Below, one piece after another: positions 47,167 through 59,222 of a stretch of 64,000 bases of DNA. The notes below the pieces were generated by a model, which did not search any database, had not been told where the DNA came from, and worked only from the letters and a program-made list of their open reading frames with translations. Position 1 is the first letter of the stretch, and the number at the start of each line of letters is the position of its first letter. Source of the stretch: Punica granatum. Its lineage: Eukaryota > Streptophyta > Magnoliopsida > Myrtales > Lythraceae. Both the position numbers and the translations under genes were made by a program. The stretch is taken from NCBI RefSeq assembly GCF_007655135.1, contig NC_045128.1:25514811-25578810 (forward strand), given 5' to 3'.

Positions 47167-47959
47167 AGTGTGATTAGCTTCAGGTCCTTTAGGTCTTTCA
47201 GTTGTGAAGTGATGAAATGAAGTGTGACACTTTGTTTTGCGCTCCTTTAGTTCTTTAGGTCTGTTGATGTAATGGAGAGTGGTTGTGAACTATTGGTTGT
47301 TTTAGCTTATCTAACTATAAAGAAAATGATTTTGTTGTTCTGGAAGTTATTGTTTGTTGCCCTTGTTCTGTATTATGCTTTAGGTGTGTGGTTTTTGACT
47401 GGAAGGGGAGATAATGTACAAAGTGCTATTGTTGCTATGTGAAATGGTTTTGCTGTCCAAGTACTAAGAAATCCTTTCTTCTGCAATTGTAGATACTTCT
47501 ATCATCCATTAACATAGAACATATTAGTCCAATGCTAATTTCAATCCGAACTCCAATTTTTCATGAAACTGGAGCCAAATAAGCTGCAGAAGCCCCTTTT
47601 GAAAATGGATATAGGAATATTGACTGAAAGCTTAAAAATTGCAAACTGTAAGTGAAAGAACTAGCACAGACATCAAAGAGCCAAAATGACAAGATAAAAG
47701 TAACATAATACCACTTCTCATGAAGAACAACTTCTGGCCAAAAGAACAACTTCTCATAATCTTTCAATGTCGAGTAGTTTTCATTATCAACAAGCTAAAA
47801 TTTTGATGTATAAGCTATACAAAAACCAACAGTATCTCATTCTTACAATTGCACTTAAACCACTATAACATACTATATACAAAACCATCATAACAAAGCA
47901 AGTTCAATTTCAACCAACTGAATAATTATCATGTGCACTTCTTCCTGCCTCTCCTCTGA
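47167..47959. other. MULE2 central non-coding region
   Basis: Separates the converging GRF and mudrA genes. TTTAG(T/G)TCTTTAGG-like phrases recur at 47180-47270. No gene recognised. Confidence 0.5.
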
Positions 47960-50900
47960 CAGAGATTACTAAGGCCCAAAAAGTTGAATTTCTGTGGCAG
48001 TACTTGCTCGAGTTGTCCTTGCTATCTTCCTCATATGCAGTTGAGCGTTTGAATCTTCAGGAGCAGTAGTTTCAGTAGCTTTTTCTGCTCCCTTCCTCCC
48101 CTACATAATGCATTAAACATACACAATTTAGGAGAGGAACAAATGCAAACAAGTTCAAAGCAAACAACTAACTCCTACCTTTCGAACATTTGAGCGTGAG
48201 GGCCCAGCTATATTAGTGGCTTCCCTTCTTCTCTTTTTCATCTGAGTAAAGAAAAAAAAAAGCAAAGTTGGCAGAGGACATAACCAAACATATTGAAAAA
48301 CTAAGTTGGTAGAGGACATAACCCAACATATTGAAATGGCACCATTGGAAGCAAATTCAACACAAATCCGAACAAGACAGCAGAGTCAGGAAAGGCAGCA
48401 AACTCGAACAAAACAACAGAGGCAATAGAGGAAGCAAACTCAACACAAATTCGAACAATTCAGCAGAGGCAGTAATGGCAGCAAACTAAACAAGTACAGA
48501 GTCATTTGAGCTTTCATTCAAATGAAGCAGCAAATTCAGCAGAGGACATAACCAAATAAGTTGAAAAAAATCGACATAACCAAAAAAACAAAGTTGGTAC
48601 CATTGGATCATTTACGGCTGAGCTAGTGACAGCATTAGGAACTTTCTTATTCCCCTTGTCCTTCACAGTTGTGCCCTTGCATATTCTCCTATTATGCCTT
48701 GGCTTACCACACTTTCCACATCTTATTTTCCTATACTTCCTTTTTGCCTTTTATGGATCCTATAGAATATCATTGCCCTTGGTCCTTTTCATTTTAGGAC
48801 AACCACCTGCCCTGGAGTAGTTAGGGAGTAGAATAAGGTCCAAGCTTTGCTTCTCCCAATGATCTTCCCCTATTACAGGTCGAATATATGGCTCATAAAT
48901 CCTTTGCTATGTTTTCTTTGAGTAGTTAGAATGTACAAACTTCTCTGGATCAGAATCGTTCATCGTCATGCATGCCACTGCATGCTTGCATAGGATTCCA
49001 CTTATATCCCATTCCCTGCAAGAGCAAGTGCAATGCTTCAAATCAACCGCATGTTTGTCACTGCTCATATGAATGTGATGCACCTGAAAACGCAGTTCTT
49101 GAGAATCTCCTGCCCAAGTGGCATGCCAACTCTGGCTACCTATCTTAGCCTTTTCAAGCCTGCTTTGAGTAGTAGGTGTAAGTGGACCATTGTACTTCTC
49201 CATGTGAGTTTGAGCAGCATTCATCTTTCTCGTGATATACATCCTGATCTCTTCTAACATAGTAATGATAGGCTTCCTTCTCATCTTCACAATTGCACTA
49301 TTAAACTGCTCATATATGTTGTTCGTTAAGCTTTCATTCTTACTGAAGGATCTGAATGATGCCTTTGTCCATGAATTTGCAGGCAAATTTCGCAGATACT
49401 TCCATGCTTCCTCACTTATTGCCTTCAGCAATTCCATGTTCCTTTCAAACTCAGGCATAATCCTTGATCTGGCACAATCCCACATTTTCTCATTGAGTTG
49501 TTTGCTTTTTCAATTCTTCCACAGGTCTGTCTCCAAATGTCTCACACAAAATCTATGAGTGCATCTTGGAGCTAACTCCTTAAGTGCAGGTAGAAGCCCC
49601 TACAAGTAAATTGCAAAGAACAAGTTAGCATTCAAATATAAATTCAATTTAGACAAAATCTACAAAATCAAGATTTTAGTACTTTCTGCATATATGACAT
49701 AAATTCCACCCGTGGATGACAGGATCACCTATGTCTAGAAGTAGCCTTGTTAAGAAACAAATCCAAGTCTCCTTTGTCTCTTGCTCCACGACGGCATAGG
49801 CTATAACATATAATGAATGGTTTCCATCTTGCGTGACTGCTGTCAATAATTGGCTTCCATAATAGCCCTTCAAGTGGCAACCATCCAAACCTATGAGAGG
49901 TCTGCAGCCTGCAAGGAATTCTTTCTTAGTTGCATCCAAGATAATATACAGTTTTTCAAAGTGTGGAGGTTCTAACAAGTTCACTCTCTGAACCCCAACC
50001 GCACATGTAGACCCAAGATTGCTTCTTCTAAGCTCAGCATAATAATCATGAAGCTTGGCATATTGCTCCTTCTCTGACCCTTCCACAATTTCTCTAGCAA
50101 TGTGTAAGGTTCTGTAGATCTTCATCTGACATACTTTAACCTTATACTTATGAGACATATATGCGCAGCCATCATTAATAGTCATCTTAGGAAACATTCT
50201 AAGCCCTTCCACTAACTTCTAAGCAACCTGCTGCCTATTTGCTAGTTTTTCTTCAACTTTCTCGAACATGTGTGGGTAGGATTAAATCCCTTTACTAGAA
50301 AACCTCCATAACCTTCAAACCAACTACAATAAATATACCAAAGGCAACCCTCTGCACATACAAACTTGCACCTAATCCTGTCATTTAGCTTAATTTTAAC
50401 AGGCTTCCCAAGTGCAATATTATAATCTCTCACAACCATCTTGAACAAATTAAGAGTTGGGAAAATCATCTCCAATTCTAAATGTACTGGACCAAAAGTT
50501 GCGTCTTTATTGAATTTAATAAACCTTACAACATCTTCAGCATTCTCATCATCACTCCCATTGACAATTCCCTCTTCCTTTGAATGGTATTCATCATGTT
50601 CAAAAAAATCTTCATCGGCTTCTCCCCTTATATCAGCATCTTCTGGTCTTTCAACATGATGTACCTGCTCATCCATTGGTTTTTTTCTTCTTACTCCAGA
50701 AGATCTAACTTGATGATCTGTCCCAACAATTGCATTGTCATCATGTTCATCCTCAGCATCTTGTAGTTAAACATCAGCATCTTCTAGTCCTGATTTCCAA
50801 GAACCATCTGAATAACTCCCATATGACCCTTCACCGTCATCATCATCAGCAGGTTCATCATCATCATCATCACTAAGCCCTTCACTGTCATCATCCTCTT

Positions 50901-51345
50901 CAGAAACATCCAGTGTAAGGTCTTTAATTGCTTCTTCAACCTTAGTGATATCAATATCAACACCACAAACTGTGTTCTCATCTCTTCTACCATCCACTGG
51001 TCTAGCCTCACCATTTGTATCATCCAGTAAGTACTGATCAAAGTAAAACTCAAGTTCATTATTGTTTGCGGCTTTCGCAGAAGCATAAAGCCTATGAATG
51101 TCTTCATCTGTCTCAAGAACTCTCAACCCATCTTCTAAATTGAACCCATACTCCAACCAATTAACCTTATTGTAGGACTCAATATTATAACCATGCTGCT
51201 GAAAGTAGTATTGTAGCTATGTAATGGACAGTTTGTCAATGTCCACCATTTCCCATGCATCGATCTCTCCCCAAACGTACTTTAAGTGGGATTCTGACAC
51301 AAATTTGCCCCCATGGTGTAAGACAATGGTGTACAGATCATCCAT
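47960..51345 (-). pseudogene. mudrA-like MULE transposase (MULE2), broken
   Basis: The minus strand begins with an ATG at 51345 (MDDLYTIVLHHGG), with an in-frame TAG in place of a Gln codon near 51217-51219. It then passes an acidic region (50767-50960) and the MuDR-type N-terminal domain (50242-50500) with RCKFVCAEGC...HTCSRK. The catalytic region (49690-50212) follows with IGLDGCHLKGYYGSQLL, so the first Asp is present. The second Asp block reads MSYMQK after a one-base shift, so that Asp is now Tyr. An intron is likely at about 49604-49690, followed by HRFCVRHLETDLW. The SWIM finger is CTCSCREWDISGILCKHAVA (48965-49030), then a CCHC knuckle CGKCGKPRHNRRIC (48675-48720) and a basic tail to about 47960. 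Inactive. Confidence 0.88.
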
Positions 51346-52144
51346 GAGCCCACAAGTTGCATTAAGACATTAAAAAAAACATTTTTCAATTGAACGTATA
51401 GACAAAGCATCCCACGGTAAAAGCATAACTTCCAGCAAAGCCACAACAAAAGCAAGAGTCAACAAAGGAGAAAAGGGCAGCAACAAAAGGAAAGACTTAT
51501 TTGTTAAATCGACAACAGTTGTTAAAGCACAAGAGCACAAGATACCAAAACTACTTTCAGAGTTAGGGACCACAACTTCGACAGACAGTAAAAGGAACAG
51601 ACAAACCAGACTCGCAGAGACAGGGGACCACAACTTCGAGCAACAACAACCGGTTAAACCTACCATTCATCAACAAATCAATATAAAATCGACTCACCTT
51701 GAAGCAGACAAACCAATCCCGGTGTCCCTATGCGCATGGAAAAGAACCAATCTGATTTCTTCTTTTCCCTTTGCTCATGTATAACAGCGCAGCTTCCTTC
51801 CTTCCTTCCTCAATCTACTCTCCCTTCCTTCCTCAACAATAACTGGTCAGTCGTCTCTCTACTCTCCCTTCCTCAATCTTCTCCCACCTCTGTTTCAATC
51901 CGCGGTCGCATGAGCAAAGAAACCCGCAGAGATATGGGTGATGAGAGAGGCGGTCGTGCAGTGGTTGAACTCAAGCTAGACGAGTCCGTCTAGTCTGAAT
52001 GCAGCGCTCGTGTGGTGGTCGAACTCAAGCTCGATGACTTCGTCTGGTTGAACCCAAGCTCGACGAGTCCGTCTGGTATGATCAGCAGTTGTTGCGGCGC
52101 TTGTGCCGTGGTCGAACTCTGGCCCATGTGTCTCGTCTGGTGTG
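51346..52144. other. MULE2 region between mudrA and the right inverted repeat
   Basis: Promoter-side DNA of mudrA. Near 51955-52150 the motif GTGGTCGAACTC(A/T) followed by a CTCGA(T/C)GA(C/G)T(T/C)CGTCTGG-like phrase recurs about four times. No gene recognised. Confidence 0.55.
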
Positions 52145-52529
52145 AGTCCACCGCTTGCCCTAATTTCCCTGATTTCTACTTGCCCAAACTCCCCTGTTGA
52201 GCTCTGTGTTTTTTGTTTTCCCTAATTGACTGTAGATGGGGGCGGGTGGGAAGGTGACGACGACTTTAGGTCAAACTTTTTTTTTTTACTGGGATGACAA
52301 AAACGACGTTGTATATGATGACGTGCACCGTTAATCGGGTTCTGTTTGCCTACTAGATACCACATCAACGTCCACGTCATTTTCTCGTAACGGCACTTAC
52401 GGAATCTTAATGGTGGTACCAAAATGTTATGGATCATGATCTTTCAATGATCATTTTGTTTCAAAATAACTTTCAAGTAGTAATTTGTTAGTTTTAAAAT
52501 CTTTCGATGACCATTTTGATAGTTTTTTC
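52145..52529 (-). repeat. Right terminal inverted repeat of MULE2
   Basis: Reverse complement begins GAAAAAACTATCAAAATGG; the inner edge is near CCGCTTGCCCTAATTTCC. Confidence 0.92.
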
Positions 52530-52538
52530 AAAAATTAA

Positions 52539-52895
52539 AAAATCAATCTCCTATCTTCCTAAATCGATAAAATTCCTAAAAGAAGTTCAAAAGATATATA
52601 ATAAAATCTTCTTTTCCAAAATTGAATCTTTGAAGTATTTCGTCCCTAATATCCGATTGAATCGAGCTCGAATATTTAGGAACTTCTTTAAGTAACTTGA
52701 GCGTCAAGTCGAAACAAATCTTGTAGCTCTTGATAGATGGGCCAAAGCCCGGCCGGTCTAAGTGATCCACGTGCTCCATTGACATTGTCCATGCATTGAT
52801 CTCCAACTCTTGGGCACCCCCTTAGCCATGAATATAAATCCTGAAAATAACACTTCATTCAATAGCACAAAAAATTATAGGAATACTCGAAATAA
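52539..52895. other. Spacer between MULE2 and the CACTA element
   Basis: Non-coding as far as I can tell. It shares the phrase CACCCCCTT with the left flank of MULE2, which is consistent with one interrupted older element, but no boundary could be fixed. Confidence 0.4.
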
Positions 52896-53269
52896 TAACA
52901 CTACAGCGAAATCGGTCATTGCTGACTTTTTTTAAACTTGGCCAACGCAAAAAACGTCAGGAAAAGTCCTCTCGACGTTTGTCCTGACATTTCAAATAAA
53001 TTTGGCCTTGAAACTTTTGTGAGAGGGCTCCCGACGTTTGCTGGGAAACGTTGGAAAAAACCATCCTAGGCCGACCTTCGAAAAACACCAGCTAAGAACC
53101 AAGTCTATGCCAACGTTGCAGATGTCGGCAACAACTGAGCCTAAGTTGACATTTGGTGAGTTGGCTAAAACCATGTATAAACCGATGTCTACCGTGCTTG
53201 CTAAAACCATGCCTAAGATGACGTTTAAAGCGTTTGCTCAGGCCAAGTTAATGAAGGAAATAAACAACA

Positions 53270-55530
53270 ATTTGTCAACAAATTGACAACTTGCTGTTAG
53301 TTGTGTAAACTGACAACAAGATGTCAATTTGTTGACGATCTGTTGTCAAACCTAGAAACCTCAAGCAGCTTAGCTCGATGAAGGGCAGCACAATAGCGAG
53401 CTGAGAAAGGGAAGAACGGCATCAAACAGCAGTAACGGGGCACAGCGAGGAGCTCGAGATGGGGCCGAACAGCAGCAAAAAAGAGCACAACAATCAGGAA
53501 TAAGCTGATAATGCACCAAGCCAACAACTGTAATAAGCCCAATCATCAGCAATGAAACTCCAGATCATCGCATAGAGAAGTGGCCTCCTAGAATAAACAG
53601 TACACCCCTATTCAATCAATCACATAGAATCCAAAATTTGGAGAGAAGACGTAAAGAAGAGCTATTGGCCTGAGCAGTGATCGAAGAATAATTCTAGATT
53701 ATAGAAGAGAACACCGATTTGAGCTTATGGAGCTAAACAATGTCAGAGACATGCAATGAGAGTCCGGGAAAATATAAAAAAAGAACGATGAAGAGGTGCA
53801 GCAGAACAAATCAATTGAAAACGTAATCATTGATGAGAATCAAGCAGGAACTGAATGCATAATCGAACTGGACGAAAGTAGATTATTGGGGAGTTCGGCT
53901 TCTGCGGCATGGGTCGGGGATAAACGCGTCGGTCGGTGAGAGGGACAATAGCAGAAATAGTACGGGCAACATGGCTACCTCATCTCTGCCTCCTGAGGCG
54001 ACCTCGTGAAGCTCACCAACCTCCTCCAAGCCCTTTACCACCCCGGCAACTTCTACCTCATCAACCTCAAGCTGGGCACCCCCGAGTTGGAGTGCGCCAA
54101 CCTCACGAGGTTCGTGTCCCAGAACCCTGTCTTCGGGACCGCCGGAGAGTAACGCTCACCATGAGAGAGAAAGAAGAGAGAGAGAGAGGGAGGAAAGGGC
54201 AATGGAGGGAATGGGAGGGGATGGGGGGAATTTTTTTTACAAATTTCAAGAAGAAAAAAAGGAGGGAGGAAAGGGCTAAAAATTTCAAGGGTTGGGCAGG
54301 AAAGGAAAGTTCTGGCTCAGCCTTGAATTTTTTTTAAGGCATTGGCCAATGTTTATAAAAAGACAGTTTAAACAGTTTTAGCAAATATTTCTTGTAACCA
54401 CTGACCGAACTGTCTTGGGTCGACGCTTAAACATTGTCTCATGTTGATCTCAAGTGATAACATGTTGTCATATAAGGAAACAATCTGTTGCCCCTTCTAT
54501 TATGATGCTTAAATATGAGAGACAATAAATTGTCATAAGGTGACAATATTTTGTCCAAGACTATCATAACATATTGTTCCCATAAATTTAATGTCAACGT
54601 GTTTTTCTTGAGGCACTTGCTGAGGTTTAATTCAATTAACATAATATTAACTAATATTCCTAGTTGGATTTGTGTTAGATAGAAGTGATTAGTTCGATTG
54701 GTTTAAAGTCCATTTCATAAACCTATAGTTTATGTGCTCCTATGAGGAATAAGTATATGTACCTTTCAATTATTCATTCGATCACTTGTAATATGTGGTC
54801 ATGATTGTCAAGGTTGTTTTCTTTCGATTTTGTGGATATTTAGACTATGAGGAATTCAAAAGTTGTTTTGCATTACTTGGACATATATACAAGTATATAT
54901 TTATTGTGTGGTTTTTAAAGTCATAAACTAGGAGTTGGAAACCCGCAAGAATACTACATATGCAAGCATTGATGCAAAACTACAAGCCAGGTGAACATGT
55001 CATAAAGCTAGTTGGGAGGTAGTGTAGTTGGTCATTCTAACTCTTGGGTTTTATATAACTGATCTCATCCTAGTTGCAAATTACTAAGTTCGGCAGGTCT
55101 AATTATTTCCTTCATGTATCCAACTGTAGAACAATGCTATTTCTTTTAATAAACAACTATTGCAAATTTGGGTCAATCGATTAATAACATATAGCGGCAA
55201 GTCTCCCTCTACTCAATTTGAGACAACTATCGAAGACAATCGTAAATTTAATCTTGAAAGATTTATTTCATCAACATCATCCTCGATAGTATCTAGCGTC
55301 CATGATAACAAATTTTTTTAAGGAGACAACCCGTCATCCTTTTTGTTATGAGTCGCGAATGCAAGTGATAATAGATTGTCATAAGATAACAACAAATTGC
55401 CCCTCACACTTTTTCCATTTGATAACATGTTTGACAACATCCAACGGTGAAATGACAGTTTGTTGATGCACTTTAATGACACTTGACAACACGTTTGACA
55501 ACATTCAATAGTAAAATGACAATCTGTTGA
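53270..55530. repeat. Clusters of TGACAA/TTGTCA motifs in the CACTA element
   Basis: Roughly twenty instances in both orientations, concentrated at 53270-53350 on the left and 54450-54560 plus 55350-55530 on the right, with little in between. Count is by eye. Confidence 0.7.
53973..54152 (+). pseudogene. Captured GT14 (Core-2/I-branching type) glycosyltransferase fragment
   Basis: The plus strand reads GYLISAS-stop-GDLVKLTNLLQALYHPGNFY, then LINLKLGTPELE...RFVSQNPVFGTAGE. This is the start of the plant GT14 catalytic domain (usually AYLISGS.GD...LL.ALYHP.N.Y..H.D). Members of that family add glucuronic acid to arabinogalactan proteins in the Golgi. The TGA sits where the family has a basic residue, and the fragment ends after 60 codons. 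It is GC-rich, unlike its surroundings, which supports capture of a host exon by the CACTA element. Confidence 0.75.
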
Positions 55531-55852
55531 CCAAAATTTTTGAAATTTTCGGTAGAGTGGGAAAGTTCCCGCGTAACTTTTGATTTTTTTTTTAAAAAAA
55601 AGACATGAATCAACGTTTAAAGCGTCAGTATAAACAATTTTAGCTTGACATTTTGTAAAAGGTTGGAAAAAAACTCAAAAAAGTCGAAATAGGGTAAACA
55701 AAAGGCGGCTCCTTTGAAAACGTCACCTAAAGCCGATCTATGTCGACACTTTCTAAAGAGTTGGGAAAAGCCCCTCTGGGCCAATATATCCCGACATTTT
55801 ATGAAGCGTCCGAACAAAAACGTTGGCTAAAGCCAACTCCTTTGTAGTGTAA

Positions 55853-56559
55853 CTTAGAATAGAGATAAAATAGTAGACAACCTAGAAAAAAAAAACTAAA
55901 CTAAAAACGACCTAAAAAATACTAAACTAAATCAAGGACCTAAGCATCGATTTATAGCCCAAGAAGTATCTATATTGACTCGACTTCTATCGAGTTATTA
56001 GGGGGAGATGGCAAAAATGACTTAGTTTGTTCGTGGGCTTTAAAGAGTTGATTTTTGCAAATTTCATTTGCCACCTGAGTGTCCACATCATACTTCTATG
56101 ACGGCCAAGACAAAGATTTGACATCGGGACCATTGGTTAGACGGAACTGTGTTTGGAGGACGAAAATATAGGCAAATCCTTTTGAGGACCAAACAGTTGG
56201 TTGCGCAATTTTCAACCAAAATGATAGTTTTCTTGAAAACTTTGATATTCCCTCCAACATACACGTCATCCTTCTGCCCCCTCAAACAACTACAATATTC
56301 AGTTTTCATTCTTGCTGTTCATTATTTCCTCCGTCTCCTCCTCATGTACAACTATTGGAGAATAAAGGAAACTTTCCCTTATCGATCGGGAAAAAGAAAA
56401 AACCCATTATTTATTGTTTATTGTATATATATCCCTTTATGTACAATACAACATACAAAGTTTTTTCCTCTCCCATGCTTGTTGATCTCCTTTATAACGC
56501 TACCGAGCCACGCCACCCCGCCCTCCACACTGTCCAAGCCACATCCCAAGTTGAAGCAA
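55853..56559. other. Upstream region of the tandem gene array
   Basis: Contains TTGTATATATATCCC (about 56420-56434), a fair TATA box about 130 bases before the ATG at 56560. Between 56090 and 56250 are phrases such as GTTAGACGGAACTG and CAACCAAAATGATAG that resemble an old Mutator-type terminal repeat. No other gene seen. Confidence 0.45.
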
Positions 56560-57674
56560 TGACTGAATCGGAGCAGTTTTCTTTAGGGGTAGATCAACAA
56601 GCAACGATAGACTATAGTCGATACACCAATTGTCCTTTAATTACAAACCTTGGCCGCCATTCCAAAATGCAATCACATGATTTTGTAATATAGAACCAAA
56701 ACTCGAGGGTAACTACACCACAGTAACTTGTCTGTACTGTCCCGATGAGAAATATTTCCTTGGTCAGCGACGTGAGGGCCAAAATGTCTCAAAGTTCACC
56801 TATGGGATAACGAAAGGCCAACTCTCTCGAGCGATCAGCTGGAGACAAACCTCTACTGCTGGGTTCAAGCCACCTATGATAGTGAGAAGCATGGTAAATG
56901 GAGGACCACTAATACTACATAGTGGATTCACATTGAAAAAGATTTAATTAGATTCTACCAAGCCATTACAATGGGGTTGAGACGATTACATGAGAATAAC
57001 TTATACCATGAGAATCTTTATAACGGTGTAGCAATCATGCCAGAGCAGTCGAGGGAGAGAGAAAAAAAGCTATTAAGAACGAGGGACAATACAAGAGCAA
57101 GACTAATGACTTGTTCTTCCTGATCATGCACGTGATGGATTACCCATATTGGATGATAAATTCACAAGCTCCGCAAATTCCTGATATCTATAGGTTGTGT
57201 CTACATCAACTTGTACAAAGGTACATTCGTAAATCAATCGTAGTTATTTAACTTATTTTTAGTAGAAATTTATAAAATTTTTAGAATCCGATAGCTTTTT
57301 CTTTTTTTAAGGCACTCGAGTCAGAGACCAGCTTGGCATCTAAATCCCATTCTTCTCGGAGAGCCACAGGAAATAGTCTGTTTCTCCAAGTAACTCACCC
57401 CTACCATACGATCAATATAAGGTGGATGCTATGTATATTGCCCACTCTACCTCAGATCGGCAATAAAATGTGACATCACCAATATTATACCAGTGACGTG
57501 AGTAAAATGCGCGTATGGGGAAATGCGCAAGAACGCATGCATAACCATGTTGATAATCTTGACAACAAAGCCTTGACCTCGGCTATAATTGATTTTACGA
57601 TTAGATCAGATATTCAAGAGTCTCTTGGGGAAGATGTTGAAGCAGTAAACCTGCTCATGGAAAATTTTGAGTGA
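56560..57674 (+). pseudogene. Unrecognised gene, first copy of the array (with start and promoter)
   Basis: The ATG at 56560 opens MTESEQFSLGVDQQATIDY and runs 44 codons to a TAG at 56691-56693. In other frames the copy holds CPDEKYFLGQRREGQ (56735-56790) and WIHIEKDLIRFYQAI...LHENNLYHENLYNGVAIM (56928-57045). Past a likely donor (CAAAG|GTACAT near 57220) and acceptor (about 57312) comes a last block including AQERMHNHVDNLDNKALTS, ending in a TGA at 57672-57674. 'LHENNLYHGNL' in other copies faintly resembles the catalytic loop of plant kinases or pseudokinases, but I cannot name the family. Stops in each part suggest a pseudogene. Confidence 0.5.
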
Positions 57675-57810
57675 AAGATTGATTATTATTCTCATTTATA
57701 TTTTAATTTTTACGCTTTGGATGCAATTGAAACTTTGTTTTTATGTTTTCCTCTCAGCAATAACGATCTTGAATATTCTCTCCTTTGACAACTAAAACTG
57801 TGAAATTTTA

Positions 57811-58951
57811 CCAAAATGCAATCCTATGATTTTGTAATAGGGAACCAAGACTCGAAGGTAACTACACAACAATAACTTGTTTGCACCGTCCGGATGAGAA
57901 ATATTTCCTTGATAAGTGATGTGAGGGCCAAATTGTCTGAAGGTTCACTTGTGGGACAAAAAACAGTCAATTCTCTCGATCGATAAGTTGGAGACTAGCC
58001 TCCACTGTCGGGTTCAAGCGACTTATGATAGCGAGAAGCATGGTAACTGGAAGTTTACTCATAAACATGGTGGATTCATATTGAAAAGGATTTAGTTAGA
58101 TTCTTCCAAGTCGTTACAATGGGGTAGAGACGGTTACATAAGAATAACTTATACCATGGGAATCTTTACAACTGTGTAGCAATCATGCCAGAGCAGTCAG
58201 GGGAGAGGAATTAAGAACACGAGCCAGTACAAGAACAAGACTGTAATGACTTGCTCTTATTGATCATGCACGTGATAGACTACCATAATCGGATGATAAA
58301 TGCATGGGCCCTGCAAATTCCCGATATCTATAGGTTGTGCCGACTTCAACTTGTACAAAGGTACATTCATCAATCAATCTTTGTTATTTAACTTAATTTT
58401 AGTAGAAATTTATGAAATTTTTAGAATCTGATAGCTTTTATTTTTTTTAAGGCACCCGAGTCGTAGACAAGCTTGGTATCTAAATCCCGCTCTTTTTGGG
58501 GAGCCGGTGGAAATAGTCTATTTCTCCAAGCAACTCACCGCCTACAATACAATCGAGATAAGGTGGATGCTATGTATGTCGTCCACTTTACCTCAGGTTG
58601 GCAATAAAATATGACGTCACCTGTATTATATGAGTGGTGTGACTAAAATGCGCTTATGGAGAGATGCGCAAAAGCACATGCATAACCATGTTGATGATCT
58701 TGACAAGAATGCCTTGACCCCTGCTATAGTTGATTTTACGATTAGGTCGGATATTCAAGAGCCTCTTGGGGAAGCTGTTGAAGCAGTAAACTTCCTTATG
58801 GAAAATTATGCGTGAAAGATTGATTATTAGTCTCATTTATTTTTTAATTTTTATACTTTGGATACATTTGAAACTTCGTTTTTATGTTCTTCTCTTAGCA
58901 ATAACAATCTTGTAGATTTTCTCCTCTCGCAACTAAAACTTTGAAATCGTA
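57811..58951 (+). pseudogene. Array copy 2
   Basis: Lacks the promoter and first exon start. Keeps the HKNNLYHGNLYNCVAIMPEQ block (about 58137-58196), the exon end CAAAG|GTACAT near 58360 and the last block AQKHMHNHVDDLDKNALTP...NFLMENYA ending in a TGA at 58813-58815, the best preserved terminal block of the four. Confidence 0.6.
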
Positions 58952-59222
58952 CCAAAACGAAATCACATGATTTCGTAATATGGAACCAAGGCTCGAAGGT
59001 AATTACACCATAGCAACTTGTCTGTACTGTCCCGATGAGAAATATTTCCTTGATTAGTGATATGTGGGCCAAATTGTCTAAAGGTTCACCTATGGGACAA
59101 AGAACGGTCAATTCTCTCCATGGATCAGCTGGAGACCAACCTCCACTACTGGGTTCAAGCCATGTATGATATTGAGAAGCATGGTCACTGGAGGTCCAAC
59201 CATACAACATGGTAAATTTATA

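Larger units (their letters stand above)
45742..52529 (-). mobile_element. Mutator-like element (MULE2), 6.8 kb, with 9-bp TSD
   Basis: Terminal inverted repeats of about 385 bp (45742-46130 and 52145-52529) start GAGAAAACTATC and GAAAAAACTATC. The element is flanked by an exact 9-bp duplication AAAAATTAA at 45733-45741 and 52530-52538, the hallmark of Mutator transposition. Inside, a plus-strand GRF zinc-finger gene (46629-47166) and a minus-strand mudrA-like gene (47960-51345) run tail to tail. Both carry disabling mutations. The layout matches MULE1 although the inverted repeats differ. Confidence 0.93.
52899..55849. mobile_element. Non-autonomous CACTA (En/Spm) element carrying host DNA
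   Basis: Starts CACTACAGCG, ends CTTTGTAGTG and is flanked by the 3-bp duplication TAA (52896-52898 and 55850-55852), all as expected for CACTA elements. Both ends hold dense short repeats: ACGTT-containing units in the outer few hundred bases and TGACAA/TTGTCA units further in (53270-53350, 54450-54560, 55350-55530). Such subterminal arrays bind the element's transposition protein in En/Spm. No transposase gene is present. The centre contains a piece of a glycosyltransferase gene. Confidence 0.87.
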
